Numbered from the stretch's first letter, positions 1 through 9,586 are shown. The stretch: 64,000 bases of DNA from Microbacterium sp. Leaf159 (GCF_001423615.1 NZ_LMOU01000002.1:191573-255572), one strand, 5' to 3'. The notes: a model not told the origin generated them from the sequence alone. A program made the numbers and translations.

Positions 1-1
1 C

Positions 2-643
2 GGCACGATCGCCCTCGTCACCGGACGCGGCGAGCGCGCAGGCGTGTACGAGCGCTTCGGCCGCCGTCTGAGCTCGGACGGCTACCTCGTCGCCGTCTTC
101 GAAGAGGATGCCGATGCCGCGAGCGCCTGGCTCTCCGAGGCCACCGACACCCCGCGAGTGCTCGTCGGGTCCGATGCCGGAGCATCCGCCGTGCTCCGTC
201 TCGTCGCGCAGGGCGTCTCCGTCGAGGCGGCGGTCGTCGCCGGCACCCTGGTGGATGCCGAGCTCGATCTGCCGTCCGCCGAGGAGCGCACGGCGTGCCC
301 GCTGCACCTGGGTGTGCTGGCCACCGAGGCCACCTCGGTCGACGTCACTCCGGCCGAGCCGCTCCCGGCTCCCGCAGACCTCGCGGCGATCGAAGTCCCC
401 GTGCTCGCCGTGCACGGCGGAGCCGACACCGTGTCGCCGCTGCCCCAGGTGATCGACGCGCTGCGCGCCGTTCCCGACCTCGAGATCGTCGAGACCGTCG
501 CTGGACTGCACGACGCGCTCAACGACCAGTCGCACCGCAGCGTCGCGGCGGCGCTCGTGCAGTGGCTCGAACGTCTGCGCGGCGGTGACGTGCACGCGGC
601 GATCGTCCGCACCCACGAGACGGCGGCGGTGGCGACCGCATGA
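2..643 (+). CDS. Alpha/beta hydrolase, C-terminal part (gene cut by window start)
   Basis: The frame is open from base 2, so the gene begins upstream and only about 213 C-terminal residues are visible. A nucleophile-elbow-like motif GSDAG follows a hydrophobic strand. The acid loop (VHGGADTVSP) and a late His (AGLHDALND) complete an alpha/beta hydrolase fold. The residue at the nucleophile position is Asp, not Ser, which in this superfamily occurs in haloalkane dehalogenases and epoxide hydrolases; here it could also mean a changed or lost activity. Its stop overlaps the next start (ATGA at 640), so it is translationally coupled to the sulfhydrylase gene. The substrate is unknown; a role with sulfur amino acid metabolism is inferred from coupling only. 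Confidence 0.75.
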   Translation, partial: GTIALVTGRGERAGVYERFGRRLSSDGYLVAVFEEDADAASAWLSEATDTPRVLVGSDAGASAVLRLVAQGVSVEAAVVAGTLVDAELDLPSAEERTACPLHLGVLATEATSVDVTPAEPLPAPADLAAIEVPVLAVHGGADTVSPLPQVIDALRAVPDLEIVETVAGLHDALNDQSHRSVAAALVQWLERLRGGDVHAAIVRTHETAAVATA

Positions 644-1932
644 CCGAGTTCTCCACGCGTCAGATCCAGGCGGGCTACATCCCGGGTACTCCGCAGAACA
701 GCGCCGTCCCGCCGATCTATCAGACGGCCGCATACGAATTCGCCTCGCTCGCCGACGCCGCAGACCTGTTCGCGCTGCGCACCGCCGGCAACCTGTACAG
801 CCGCAACGCGAGTCCGACCCAGCAGATCCTCGAAGAGCGCATCGCCGCACTCGAGGGCGGGGTGTCGGCGGTGGCCGTGGCGTCAGGGCAGGCGGCGGTC
901 GCCGTGACCCTGCTCGCGCTCGTGGGCCGCGGTGGTCACATCGTCGCCGCCACCCAGCTGTACGGCGGCACGGTCGATCTGCTGCAGGAGACCTTCGACG
1001 ACTTCGGCATCCCGGTGACCTTCGTCGATCAGGACGACCCCGATTCCTGGCGCGCGGCGATCCGGCCCGAGACGCGCGTGCTGTTCGCCGAGTCCATCGC
1101 GAACCCGATCGCCCAGGTCCTCGACATCCGCGCCGTCGCAGACATCGCGCACGAGGCCGGTGTTCCCCTCGTGATCGACAACACGGTCGGCACCCCGTAT
1201 CTGGTGCGACCGGGTGAGCACGGGGCGGACTTCGTGGTGCACTCCGCGACCAAGTTCCTCAGCGGTCACGGCACGTCCCTCGGCGGTGTGGTCGTCGACC
1301 AGGGCACCTTCGACTTCGGCCGCGAGCCCGCACGCTGGCCGCACTTCACCGAGCCCTACGCACGCGTCGGGGACTTCACCCTGTGGGAGCGCTTCGGCAG
1401 CGGTCAGGCGTTCGCGGCGCTCGTGAAGTCGAAGTACGTGCACGACCTCGGCCCCTCGCTCTCGCCGTTCAACGCCTGGCAGATCCTGCAGGGCGTCGAG
1501 ACCCTCGATCTGCGGGTGGCGCGGCAGACCGCCACGGCGCTCGCGCTCGCTGAGCACCTGCAGCGGCATCCGGCGGTCGCGACCGTGCACCATCCCGGGC
1601 TCGAGGGCAACCGCTGGCATCCGCTCGCCCAGCGCTACCTGCCGCGAGGGGGCCCCTCGGTCTTCTCGTTCGACCTCGCCGTCCCCCTGGATGCCGAGAC
1701 CCAGGGCAGCGTCGCGCGTGTGATCGACTCCCTGCGGGTCATCCGTCTGGTGGCGAACATCGGCGACGCGCGCAGCCTCGTGAACCACCCGGCGTCCATG
1801 ACCCATTCGCACCTCACCGCCGAGCAGCGGGCCGCCGCCGGCATCTCGTTCACGACGATCCGGCTGTCTGCGGGGCTCGAAGATCCGGCCGATCTCATCG
1901 CCGACCTCGACCACGCGCTCGCGCTGGTCTGA
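640..1932 (+). CDS. metY: O-acetylhomoserine sulfhydrylase (Cys/Met metabolism PLP enzyme)
   Basis: This 430-residue fold-type I PLP enzyme would catalyse O-acetyl-L-homoserine + sulfide to homocysteine + acetate in the cytoplasm. Visible signs are the Cys/Met-metabolism signature around the PLP lysine ([16 protein letters not shown], about residues 203-218), the upstream cofactor region ([12 protein letters not shown]) and the C-terminal NHPASMTHS motif typical of the gamma family. Its length matches MetY (about 430) better than cystathionine gamma-synthase (about 380-400). The ATG overlaps the previous stop (ATGA), and a monooxygenase gene follows after 14 bases, so the three probably form one operon linked to sulfur acquisition. 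A cystathionine gamma-synthase-like activity cannot be excluded from sequence. Confidence 0.88.
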   Translation: MTEFSTRQIQAGYIPGTPQNSAVPPIYQTAAYEFASLADAADLFALRTAGNLYSRNASPTQQILEERIAALEGGVSAVAVASGQAAVAVTLLALVGRGGHIVAATQLYGGTVDLLQETFDDFGIPVTFVDQDDPDSWRAAIRPETRVLFAESIANPIAQVLDIRAVADIAHEAGVPLVIDNTVGTPYLVRPGEHGADFVVHSATKFLSGHGTSLGGVVVDQGTFDFGREPARWPHFTEPYARVGDFTLWERFGSGQAFAALVKSKYVHDLGPSLSPFNAWQILQGVETLDLRVARQTATALALAEHLQRHPAVATVHHPGLEGNRWHPLAQRYLPRGGPSVFSFDLAVPLDAETQGSVARVIDSLRVIRLVANIGDARSLVNHPASMTHSHLTAEQRAAAGISFTTIRLSAGLEDPADLIADLDHALALV

Positions 1933-1946
1933 CAGAAGGGGCCATC

Positions 1947-3002
1947 ATGGCAATCGATCTCGGCTACTGGACCCCCGTCTACGGCGGATTCCTCCGCAAC
2001 GTCACCGACGAAGGCCGCATGGCAGCCACCTGGGAGTACATCCGCGAGGTGTCGGTGAAGGCCGACCGGCTCGGCTTCCACACCACGCTCGTGCCGGAGC
2101 TGTACCTCAACGACCGCAAGGGCACCGACGCACCGAGCCTCGAGGCCTGGTCGCTGTCGGCCGCCATCCTCGCCGTCACCGAGCGCCTGCGTGTCATGAC
2201 CGCCGTGCGCCCCGGCTTCCACCTCCCAGCCGTGCTCGCGAAGACCGTAGGGACGCTGGATCAGATCGCCCCTGGTCGCGTCTCCCTCAATGTCGTCGCC
2301 GCGTGGTGGGCCGAGGAGGCCCGACAGTTCGGCGGGCAGTTCACGACCCATGACGAACGCTACGTGCAGGCCGAGGAGTTCGTGACGGTGCTGAACGGCC
2401 TGTGGGAGCAGACGCCGTACTCGTTCCAGGGCTCTCACTACGCCCTCGACGGGACGATCGTCGAACCGAAGCCGTCGAGTCACCCCGTGATCTTCGCCGG
2501 CGGCGAGAGCGAGGCGGGACGCGAGTCGATCGCCGGATTCGCCGATGCCTACGTCATGCACGGCGGCACCCTCGACGAGGTCCGCGCCAACGTGACCGAC
2601 ATGAACGCGCGCTCCGAGCGGCTGCACGGCCGCCCGATCGCCGAGTTCGGCATGCCGGCGTACGTGATCGTCCGAGACACCGAGGCCGAGGCGCGGCGCG
2701 AGCTCGACCGCATCACGACCGTCGACCCCGACTCCCCCGGCTACGCGTCGTTCGAGGAGTTCCAGCGCAACTCGAAACTGTCTCTCGAGCTCACCCGTCG
2801 TGAGTACTCGGTCGGCACCAGGGGTCTCCGCCCGAACCTCGTCGGCACGGCCGAGCAGGTCGCGGAGCGCATCCAGGAGTACGCGGATGCCGGGATCACG
2901 CTGCTGCTGATCCAGGCGTCGCCGCTCGATGAGGAGCTCGAGCGGATCGCCGAGCAGGTCTTCCCTCTCGTGCCGCAGCGCACGCTCGCGGCTCTCGCCT
3001 GA
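1947..3002 (+). CDS. LLM-class FMN-dependent monooxygenase (SsuD/SfnG type)
   Basis: This 351-residue TIM-barrel flavin monooxygenase belongs to the bacterial luciferase-like family. The layout resembles alkanesulfonate (SsuD) and dimethylsulfone (SfnG) monooxygenases: N-terminal YWTPVYGGFL, the flavin-binding stretch RVSLNVVAAWW, HDERYVQAEEF, and the C-terminal NLVGTAEQVAERI. Such enzymes use FMNH2 and O2 to cleave C-S bonds and release sulfite. It sits 14 bases after the homocysteine-forming sulfhydrylase gene, which fits organosulfur scavenging (inference). No dedicated flavin reductase lies next to it; an FMN-reductase-like protein occurs near 22.5 kb but is not adjacent. The exact substrate is not determinable. 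Confidence 0.82.
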   Translation: MAIDLGYWTPVYGGFLRNVTDEGRMAATWEYIREVSVKADRLGFHTTLVPELYLNDRKGTDAPSLEAWSLSAAILAVTERLRVMTAVRPGFHLPAVLAKTVGTLDQIAPGRVSLNVVAAWWAEEARQFGGQFTTHDERYVQAEEFVTVLNGLWEQTPYSFQGSHYALDGTIVEPKPSSHPVIFAGGESEAGRESIAGFADAYVMHGGTLDEVRANVTDMNARSERLHGRPIAEFGMPAYVIVRDTEAEARRELDRITTVDPDSPGYASFEEFQRNSKLSLELTRREYSVGTRGLRPNLVGTAEQVAERIQEYADAGITLLLIQASPLDEELERIAEQVFPLVPQRTLAALA

Positions 3003-3040
3003 TCGTCCCGGCTGTCGGCCGCACCCTCTACGCTGAGACC

Positions 3041-4036
3041 ATGACTGGTCTTCGTTGGGGAATCCTCGCGACCGGCGGCATCGCCGGCGCGTTCGCATCC
3101 GATCTGCGCACCGCCGGGCTCGATCTCGTCGCCGTCGGCTCTCGCTCGCAGGACTCGGCCGACGCCTTCGCGGCCCGCTTCGACATCGCGCACGCGCACC
3201 CCTCGTACGACGCTCTCGTCGCCGACCCCGACGTCGACATCATCTACGTCTCCACGCCGCACCCGATGCACCACGAGGGTGCGCGCCTGGCGCTCGAGGC
3301 CGGCAAGCACGTGCTCGTCGAGAAGGCCTTCACCCTCAACAGGGGCGAGGCGGAAGACCTGCAGCGTCTGGCCGCCGAGCGAGGACTCCTCGCGATGGAG
3401 GCGATGTGGACGCGGTATCTGCCGCACATGGTCCGCATCCGCGAGATCATCGCCGCCGGCACGCTCGGCGAGATCCGTGCCGTGAGCGCCGACCACACGC
3501 AGCTCCTGCCCACCGACCCCGCGCATCGGCTGAACGCGCTCGAGCTCGGCGGCGGCGCGCTGCTCGACCTGGGGATCTACCCGATCTCGTTCGTATGGGA
3601 CATCCTCGGCGCCCCGACCGGCATCCAGTCGGTCGCCCGCCTGATCGAGACCGGCGCTGATGCCGAGGTCGCGACGATCATGACTCACGAGGGAGGCGCC
3701 ATCTCGACCACTCTGTCGTCGTCGCGGGCGGCCGGACCGAACGCCGCGAGCATCATCGGCACGAAGGCGCGCATCGACATCGATCAGGTCTGGTACGCCC
3801 CGACGACGTTCCGCGTGGTCCTTCCCGACGGAACCGTCGCCGAGGAGTACTCCTCCGACGTCGCGGGCCGAGGCATGGAGTACCAGGCGCATGCCGCCGA
3901 GCGACTCGTGAGCGAGGGGCTGCTCGAGGGCGACATCCTGCCGATCGCCGAGAGCGTCGCCATCATGGGCACCCTCGACGAGATCCGCGCCCAGATCGGT
4001 GTGCGGTACCCGGGCGAAGGAGCACACAATGGCTGA
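3041..4036 (+). CDS. Gfo/Idh/MocA family NAD(P)-dependent oxidoreductase
   Basis: A 331-residue protein with an N-terminal Rossmann fold (GILATGGIAGAFASDL, residues 5-20). It has the family's cofactor-side motif STPHPMHHEGA and a variant of the EKP motif (LVEKAFTLN, about residues 95-103). The C-terminal domain has the GGGALLDLGIYPISF stretch found in trans-dihydrodiol/glucose-fructose oxidoreductase relatives. It probably oxidises or reduces a sugar, polyol or related alcohol with NAD(P). It follows the monooxygenase gene after 38 bases, and its last 8 bases overlap the start of the NYN gene, suggesting co-transcription. Substrate unknown. Confidence 0.82.
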   Translation: MTGLRWGILATGGIAGAFASDLRTAGLDLVAVGSRSQDSADAFAARFDIAHAHPSYDALVADPDVDIIYVSTPHPMHHEGARLALEAGKHVLVEKAFTLNRGEAEDLQRLAAERGLLAMEAMWTRYLPHMVRIREIIAAGTLGEIRAVSADHTQLLPTDPAHRLNALELGGGALLDLGIYPISFVWDILGAPTGIQSVARLIETGADAEVATIMTHEGGAISTTLSSSRAAGPNAASIIGTKARIDIDQVWYAPTTFRVVLPDGTVAEEYSSDVAGRGMEYQAHAAERLVSEGLLEGDILPIAESVAIMGTLDEIRAQIGVRYPGEGAHNG

Positions 4037-5006
4037 GGCACACGACGCGCGCGTCGCCGTCTATCTCGACTTCGACAACATCGTCATCTCCTGGTACGAC
4101 CGGGTGCACGGGCGCAACGCCTACGGCAAGGACCGCCAGCGCATCACCGAGAATCCGTCCGACCCCGAGGTCACCGAGCGGCTCTCCCGCGCGATGATCG
4201 AGGTCGGCGCGATCATCGACTATGCCGCCTCGTTCGGCACGCTCGTGCTCACCCGCGCCTACGCCGACTGGTCGTCACCGGTGAACGCGGTGTACCGCTC
4301 GCAGCTCGTCGCGCGTGCGGTCGACCTCGTGCAGCTGTTCCCCGCTGCGGCCTATGCGAAGAACGGCGCAGACATCCGTCTGGCCGTCGATGCCGTCGAG
4401 GACATGTTCCGTCTGCCCGACCTCACGCACGTCGTGATCGTCGCCGGAGACAGCGACTACGTGCCGCTCGCGCAGCGCTGCAAGCGTCTGGGTCGCTACG
4501 TCATCGGCGTCGGCGTCGCCGGTTCCACCGCCAAGTCGCTGGCCGCCGCGTGCGACGAGTTCGAGGCCTACGACTCGCTTCCGGGCGTCGTGCGACCGAC
4601 CAAGGCCACAGCCCCCGCCCCCGCGGCCGTGGAGGTCCCCGAGCCGGTCGCCGAGCCCGAGCCCGCCGTGAAGGCCAAGTCCAGGCAGCCGGCCAAGACC
4701 GCCAAGGCGAAGGCCGCTGCCGCGGCGCCGTCGAAGGTCGACGAGCAGGGCGACGGCACCGAGCAGGGCGAGGCGACCGAACTGCTGCAGCGCGCCCTGC
4801 GACTGGGCCACGACAAGACCGACGCCGACGAGTGGCTGCACAGCTCGGCCGTGAAGACCCACATGCGACGTATGGATCCGTCGTTCAGCGAGAAGGCCCT
4901 CGGCTACCGTTCGTTCTCGGACTTCCTGAAGTCGCGTGAGAACATCGCCGAGCTCGAGGAGACCGGGCACGAACGCCTGGTGAAGCTGCGCGACTCGGCC
5001 TCCTGA
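4029..5006 (+). CDS. NYN-domain RNase-like protein with C-terminal OST-HTH/LOTUS domain
   Basis: The ATG at 4029 follows GAAGGAGCACACA and gives 325 residues beginning MAEAHDARVAVYLDFDNIV. An upstream in-frame start at 3999 would lie deep in the previous gene and is less likely. Residues about 8-180 form a NYN (PIN-like) domain with acidic positions DFDN, DIRLAVDAVEDM and VIVAGDSDYVPLA, as in metal-dependent ribonucleases. An Ala/Pro/Lys-rich linker follows (about 190-235). The tail (ELLQRALRLGHDK to FSDFLKSRENI) matches the OST-HTH/LOTUS winged-helix RNA-binding domain. The domain pair suggests an RNA-binding endoribonuclease in RNA surveillance; that role is inference. Confidence 0.85.
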   Translation: MAEAHDARVAVYLDFDNIVISWYDRVHGRNAYGKDRQRITENPSDPEVTERLSRAMIEVGAIIDYAASFGTLVLTRAYADWSSPVNAVYRSQLVARAVDLVQLFPAAAYAKNGADIRLAVDAVEDMFRLPDLTHVVIVAGDSDYVPLAQRCKRLGRYVIGVGVAGSTAKSLAAACDEFEAYDSLPGVVRPTKATAPAPAAVEVPEPVAEPEPAVKAKSRQPAKTAKAKAAAAAPSKVDEQGDGTEQGEATELLQRALRLGHDKTDADEWLHSSAVKTHMRRMDPSFSEKALGYRSFSDFLKSRENIAELEETGHERLVKLRDSAS

Positions 5007-5028
5007 CCGAGGTCACGGCTCGCACCGC

Positions 5029-5322
5029 TCACTCCTCGAAGTCGTACTCCTGGAATGCCGCGACTTCCGGCACCCACCGCTCCGACACGAACGCGGAGTG
5101 CGCGGGGTGCTCGTTGTACGCCCGGTAGGCACCGACGTCCTGGAACACCATCGAGAACTGGTGCTCCAGGTCGCTCTTCGGACTCACCTGCCTGCGGATC
5201 GCGAAGTCCTCGACCCCGGGGATCGAGGTGAGCACCGCGCGGCCGGTGGCCAGGAACTCGCGTTCCTCTGCCGAACCGGCCTCGTGGACCAGGCGGAAGA
5301 CGACGGTGTGCTGGATGGTCAT
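5029..5322 (-). CDS. Stress-responsive A/B-barrel (Dabb) domain protein
   Basis: A 97-residue protein with the dimeric alpha-beta barrel pattern: N-terminal [15 protein letters not shown], a central [16 protein letters not shown] and a final strand near EYDFEE. Dabb proteins are small cytoplasmic dimers; some are enzymes or binding partners in sugar and aromatic catabolic clusters. The ATG overlaps the stop of the sugar isomerase gene (ATGA at 5319-5322), so it is the last gene of the sugar operon transcribed from about 13.3 kb down. Function in this pathway is unknown. Confidence 0.82.
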   Translation of the reverse strand: MTIQHTVVFRLVHEAGSAEEREFLATGRAVLTSIPGVEDFAIRRQVSPKSDLEHQFSMVFQDVGAYRAYNEHPAHSAFVSERWVPEVAAFQEYDFEE

Positions 5323-6344
5323 GGGGTGGCTCCGGTCTCCTGGTTGCTGAAGGCGGCATCGAAGGATGCCGTGGGCGCGGGCCACAGCAGCGACCGCACG
5401 TAGTGGAGGGCTTCGGGTGCGCCGTGCAGCCGATCCATACCGGCATCCTCCCACTCGATCGAGATGGGTCCGGCGTAGCCGATCGCCTCGAGCGCGCGGA
5501 ACGCGTCCTCCCACGGCACATCGCCGTGACCCGTCGAGACGAAGTCCCAGCCGCGGCGCGGGTCGCCCCACGGCAGATGCGAGCCGAGCACCCCGGCGCG
5601 ACCGTTGTGCGGGCGCATCCGGGTGTCCTTGCAGTCCACGTGGTAGATGCGGTCGGCGAAGTCGACGATGAACCCGACCGGATCGATGTTCTGCCACATC
5701 ATGTGCGACGGGTCCCAGTTGAAGCCGAACGCCCCACGGTGTTCGATCGCCTCGAGCGCGCGCACCGACGACCAGTAGTCGTAGGCGATCTCGCCAGGGT
5801 GCACCTCGTGGGCGAAGCGCACGCCCTCGCCGTCGAACACGTCGAGGATCGGGTTCCAGCGCGCGGCGAAGTCCTCGAATCCGCCCTCGATCACCGATGC
5901 GGGCACCGGCGGGAACATCGCCAGATACGGCCAGATCGACGAACCGGTGAACCCGACGACCGTGTCGACGCCGAGCTTGCGCGCCACCCGCGCCGCCCGT
6001 TTCATGTCGTCCGCTGCACGCGTGCGCACACCCTCGGCATCGCCGTCTCCCCACACGTACTCGCGCAGGATCGCCTGATGACGGAAGTCGATCGGCGCAT
6101 CGCAGACGGCTTGACCGGCGAGGTGGTTCGAGATCGCGAAGATCTTCAGCCCGTGTCGATCGAGGATCTCGAGTCGTGACGCGACGTAGGCGTCGTCCTC
6201 GTCGGCCCGCCGCAGATCGAGGTGATCGCCCGAGGCCGCCACCTCGAGGCCGTCGTACCCCCAGTCGGCCGCGAGCCGAGCCACCTCCTCGAACGGCAGG
6301 TCGGCCCACTGCCCGGTGAACAGCGTGACGGGATGGGTGGTCAT
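5319..6344 (-). CDS. Sugar phosphate isomerase/epimerase family TIM-barrel protein
   Basis: The ATG at 6344 has a GGAGTG ribosome site and gives 341 residues ([20 protein letters not shown]). The sequence is a xylose-isomerase-like TIM barrel: [16 protein letters not shown] near the N-terminus, metal-binding acids in [35 protein letters not shown] and [11 protein letters not shown]. Such enzymes isomerise or epimerise free or modified sugars, inositols or keto-sugars using a divalent metal. It lies between another epimerase and the Dabb gene in the same operon. It resembles relatives found beside Gfo/Idh/MocA dehydrogenases that act on 3-keto or inositol-type substrates; the actual substrate is not known. 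Confidence 0.83.
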   Translation of the reverse strand: MTTHPVTLFTGQWADLPFEEVARLAADWGYDGLEVAASGDHLDLRRADEDDAYVASRLEILDRHGLKIFAISNHLAGQAVCDAPIDFRHQAILREYVWGDGDAEGVRTRAADDMKRAARVARKLGVDTVVGFTGSSIWPYLAMFPPVPASVIEGGFEDFAARWNPILDVFDGEGVRFAHEVHPGEIAYDYWSSVRALEAIEHRGAFGFNWDPSHMMWQNIDPVGFIVDFADRIYHVDCKDTRMRPHNGRAGVLGSHLPWGDPRRGWDFVSTGHGDVPWEDAFRALEAIGYAGPISIEWEDAGMDRLHGAPEALHYVRSLLWPAPTASFDAAFSNQETGATP

Positions 6345-6372
6345 GGACACTCCTTCGTATCGCGTGACGGTG

Positions 6373-7224
6373 TCAGGCGCCGAGCGTCCTGAGCGCATGG
6401 ATGCTGCGGCGGGCGAGCTCGTCCTGACTCGGTGCGAGAGGACGCCAGACGGATGCGGCGACCGCGATCGTCGCGTTCTCGCCGGTGAAGCTCTCGAGGC
6501 CGAGCGGTCCGCGGTAGCCGGCATGGTCGAGAGCCCTCAGCATCTCCGGCCAGTCGGTGTGGTCATCGCCGACCGCTCCCCGATCGCTGCCGCACACCTG
6601 CACGTGAGCGATCGACGAGCCCGCGGCCCGGACGGCGTCGGCGGGCCTCTTCTCCTCGATGTTGAGGTGGTAGGTGTCGAGCGCGAGCCCGACGCCGGCG
6701 CCGAGCAGCGGTTCGAGCGCATCCAGGCTCTGCTCGACCGTGTTCAGCACGCTGGTCTCGTACCGATTGAGCGGCTCGATCGCCAGCGCGATGCCCCTGG
6801 ATGCGGCCTCCTCGGCCACGGGGTGGAGATTCTCGCGCAACTCGCGCACGACCTCCGTGCGCTCGTCGGGCGTCATCCGCCAGGTCACTCCGGTCGGTGC
6901 GTAGAAGGGGCCGGCGACGACATCCGACCCGAGCGTGACAGCCGCGTCGATGCACGATCGCAGGTAGTCCTGCGTCCCGGCCACGTCTCCCGCTCTCGCG
7001 AGCAGAGACCTGCCGGGGCCCATGGCCCCGACGACGATCGCTCCGAGGCCGAGTCCGTCCAGCACCTCGCGGGTGCGCCCAGGATTCCAGTCGCCGACGT
7101 TCTCGAGCGGCAGCTCCAGCGCCTGGTAGCCCATCCCGGCGGCCTTCCGCGCGAGGGGCTCGAGCGTCGCATCGGTGAGTGGAGAGGTCCACACCCACGT
7201 GTTGACGGCGATCGTGCGAGGCAT
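6373..7224 (-). CDS. Sugar epimerase of the D-tagatose/D-psicose 3-epimerase type
   Basis: The start at 7224 has a strong upstream GAAGGAGCAGG, giving 283 residues ([16 protein letters not shown]). Family hallmarks of ketose 3-epimerases are visible: [18 protein letters not shown] with the catalytic Glu, [13 protein letters not shown] with the metal-binding Asp and His, and [10 protein letters not shown] near the C-terminus. These enzymes epimerise C3 of free ketoses using Mn2+ or Co2+. Length fits the family (about 280-300). The gene is in the sugar operon between the solute-binding protein gene and a second isomerase. The preferred sugar cannot be read from sequence. Confidence 0.83.
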   Translation of the reverse strand: MPRTIAVNTWVWTSPLTDATLEPLARKAAGMGYQALELPLENVGDWNPGRTREVLDGLGLGAIVVGAMGPGRSLLARAGDVAGTQDYLRSCIDAAVTLGSDVVAGPFYAPTGVTWRMTPDERTEVVRELRENLHPVAEEAASRGIALAIEPLNRYETSVLNTVEQSLDALEPLLGAGVGLALDTYHLNIEEKRPADAVRAAGSSIAHVQVCGSDRGAVGDDHTDWPEMLRALDHAGYRGPLGLESFTGENATIAVAASVWRPLAPSQDELARRSIHALRTLGA

Positions 7225-7250
7225 CCTGCTCCTTCGGGGATGACGCGTGT

Positions 7251-7296
7251 GCTCCCACCCTCCCATCCGCGGACGTGCGGAGGGAAGGGCGGGAGC
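7251..7296 (-). terminator. Possible stem-loop after the transporter genes
   Basis: In the gap between the binding-protein gene and the epimerase gene, GCTCCC (7251-7256) can pair with GGGAGC (7291-7296), with further C/G-rich pairing inside. There is no T-run on the minus strand. It could be a processing or partial termination site that lowers expression of the enzymes relative to the transporter, or be chance pairing in GC-rich DNA. Confidence 0.25.
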
Positions 7297-7307
7297 GTCA
7301 CTGCGGG

Positions 7308-8516
7308 TTACGGGATCTGACGTTCCTGCCACACCGTCGGGTAGCCGGGAAGGTTCTCCCCGCCGAACTTGGCGTAGTGCCCGTCGGGCATTCCGTCATT
7401 CGCCTCGAGGTAGTCGTCGAGCTCCGCCTCGGTGATCGGCTTCTGCGGCAGCACCCACTCCTTCGGCACCTCTTCACCTGCGAAGACCATCTGCGCGGCG
7501 AGCAGCGGCGTGCGCCACTGGAAGTTCGAGTACACCGGCGCGAGACCCGTGAGACCCGTCTCCTTCCACTTGCGCAGGAAGCTCATCTCGTCCTCGCCGG
7601 TCATGACCGGGTAGTCGGCACCGGCATCCTCGAATGCCTCGATCGCCGCGACCGCGCCGTCACCGGCATCCATCCAGATGCCCTGCACGTCGCCCTTGGC
7701 GAGCTCGTCGCTGATGATGCTCTTGATCTCGGCGGGGTCGGCACCCGTGAAGTAGTCCACGGCCTCGATGCCCGCCTCGTCGAAGAGCTTCTCGGCGGCG
7801 GCCCACCGGTGCTCGAGCACGTCGACACCCGGAAGGATGCGCAGGGCCACGACCTTGTCACCCTCTTCGAGGTTGTCGATGAGGAACTCGGCGGTGTCGA
7901 TGCCCCACGCGAATCCGCCGATGGGGTGGATGAACGTGACGGGGCAGTCGGTGTTCACGCCGCGGTCGAACACGATGACCGGCTTGCCGGTCTCGCACGC
8001 GCGCTCGACCGCCGGAGTCATCGCCGCCGTGCTGTTCGGCGAGATGAGGAAGACGTCGCAGCCGCCCTCGGCGATGAAGTAGTCGATGTCGGCGATCTGC
8101 GTGTCATCGGAGTCCTGCGCGTCACGCGTCTCCATCTCGCTGATCGCTCCGGCCTCCTGCAGCGACTTGAGCTGCTCGTTCATCGTGATCCAGCCGGTCT
8201 GGCGCCACGGGTTCGAGATCGACGCGTTCGCGAAGCAGGCCTTCTTGGCTCCCTCGCTCGTGAACGCGGACGTGTCGACCATCTCGGCGTTGATGTGCTG
8301 GAGGTACGGCTCGTCTGCCGGGCCCTGCGGCTCGACGCCACGTTCTTCCATCTGCTTGTCGAAGAGCTCCTGGTCGAACCACTCGGTGGTCTCGGCGGAT
8401 TCGTCGGGACTGTCGGATTCGGCCGGCGCCACGGACGGGTCTGTCGTACACCCGGCGAGCGCGATGAGGCCGAAGAGAGCCACCCCTGCGGTGGCGATCC
8501 TCATTGATCGTCGCAT
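7308..8516 (-). CDS. ABC sugar importer, solute-binding lipoprotein
   Basis: A 402-residue periplasmic-binding-protein type 1 (ribose-like) protein. The N-terminus is a lipoprotein signal: MRRSMRIA, then a hydrophobic stretch ending LIALAGC with the lipobox Cys at about residue 23, followed by an acidic linker. Later segments (GKPVIVFDRGVNTD, VQGIWMDAGDGAVAAIEAFEDAG) match sugar-binding proteins of the RbsB/XylF group. The start is supported by AGAGGAG seven bases upstream. It should capture the sugar outside the membrane and hand it to the two permeases encoded just upstream. It is longer than RbsB because of the linker and C-terminal extension. Confidence 0.87.
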   Translation of the reverse strand: MRRSMRIATAGVALFGLIALAGCTTDPSVAPAESDSPDESAETTEWFDQELFDKQMEERGVEPQGPADEPYLQHINAEMVDTSAFTSEGAKKACFANASISNPWRQTGWITMNEQLKSLQEAGAISEMETRDAQDSDDTQIADIDYFIAEGGCDVFLISPNSTAAMTPAVERACETGKPVIVFDRGVNTDCPVTFIHPIGGFAWGIDTAEFLIDNLEEGDKVVALRILPGVDVLEHRWAAAEKLFDEAGIEAVDYFTGADPAEIKSIISDELAKGDVQGIWMDAGDGAVAAIEAFEDAGADYPVMTGEDEMSFLRKWKETGLTGLAPVYSNFQWRTPLLAAQMVFAGEEVPKEWVLPQKPITEAELDDYLEANDGMPDGHYAKFGGENLPGYPTVWQERQIP

Positions 8517-8518
8517 TG

Positions 8519-9586
8519 CTAATCTCCTCTGGTTTCTGTGTGGATGGTGCGGGTTGTTGCGGTGGATACGGGTTCTGCGGGTCCTGCGGTCTCCGAGGCG
8601 CTGAGGTCGGGAGAGGTCTGCGGCCCTCGCCTGCGCCGGGCGCGGAACGCGACGGCGGAGTAGGCGACGGCGGCGATGATGATGACTCCCTGCACGGCGT
8701 CGCGCAGCGTCGAGGGGACCCCGGCGATGTTCAGCAGCATGAACAGGGCTTCGAGCGCGAAGGCTCCCGCAGCGGCGGCGACGATCCAGCCCCGGCCACC
8801 GCCGAGCACGACGCCTCCGAGGACGACGGCCGTGATGGCGACGAACTCGTAGCCGCGACCGACCGACGGGTGCACCCCGGCATAGCCGACCAGCAGCACC
8901 GCCGAGAGCGTGGCGGACAGCGACGAGATCATGAACGCGCGGGTCGTGACCCAGGCGCTGCGGGCGCCGGCGAAGTCGACCGCCGTGGCGTTGTCACCGA
9001 CCGCGATGAGCAGCTTGCCGAGCGGCCGCTTCGTGATCCAGATGCCGAGGGCGAGCCAGCCGATCAGGATGAACACCGCCCAGGGGATGAACTCGAGCAG
9101 GGGCACGTCGCGGATGCCGCCGCGGCCGATCTCGCGGAAGCTGTCGGCGGGGTTGCCGGTGGCAGCTCCCCCCGTCCACCACATGACGCCGCCGAGGAGG
9201 GCGAGCATCATGCCGAGCGTGACGATGAAGGACGGCACCTTGAGCACCGTCGTGATCACGCCGTTGACGAGTCCGACGATCGCACCGAAGACGACCATGA
9301 GCAGCAGCACGGGGATGGTGCGCGAGTCGTCCTGCCCGACGAGGTTGCCCGCGATGATCACCTGCGCGGTGATCAGCGATCCCTGCGAGAGGTCGAACTC
9401 TCCGGCGATGATGACGAAGTACTGACCGATCGCGACGATCGCGATCGGAGCCACCCGCTGGATGAACCGCATGAACTGCCCGGGCTCCGCGAAGCTCGGG
9501 TTGAGGATCGTCACGGCGACGAGCAGGATCACGAGCAGCAGGAACACCGCGCCCCGGGGGCTCACGAGTGTGCGCAGCGCGTTCAT
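8519..9586 (-). CDS. ABC sugar importer permease (RbsC-like)
   Basis: A 355-residue integral membrane protein with about 8-10 hydrophobic segments starting FLLLVILLVAVTIL. It has the family hallmarks QYFVIIAGEFDLSQGSL and the coupling-loop/TM pattern AVVLGGVVLGGGRG of the BPD_transp_2 (ribose/xylose) permease family. The charged C-terminal tail is cytoplasmic. The gene overlaps the preceding permease by 4 bases (ATGA), and the binding-protein gene follows after 2 bases. Two different permeases imply a heterodimeric channel. Confidence 0.88.
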   Translation of the reverse strand: MNALRTLVSPRGAVFLLLVILLVAVTILNPSFAEPGQFMRFIQRVAPIAIVAIGQYFVIIAGEFDLSQGSLITAQVIIAGNLVGQDDSRTIPVLLLMVVFGAIVGLVNGVITTVLKVPSFIVTLGMMLALLGGVMWWTGGAATGNPADSFREIGRGGIRDVPLLEFIPWAVFILIGWLALGIWITKRPLGKLLIAVGDNATAVDFAGARSAWVTTRAFMISSLSATLSAVLLVGYAGVHPSVGRGYEFVAITAVVLGGVVLGGGRGWIVAAAAGAFALEALFMLLNIAGVPSTLRDAVQGVIIIAAVAYSAVAFRARRRRGPQTSPDLSASETAGPAEPVSTATTRTIHTETRGD

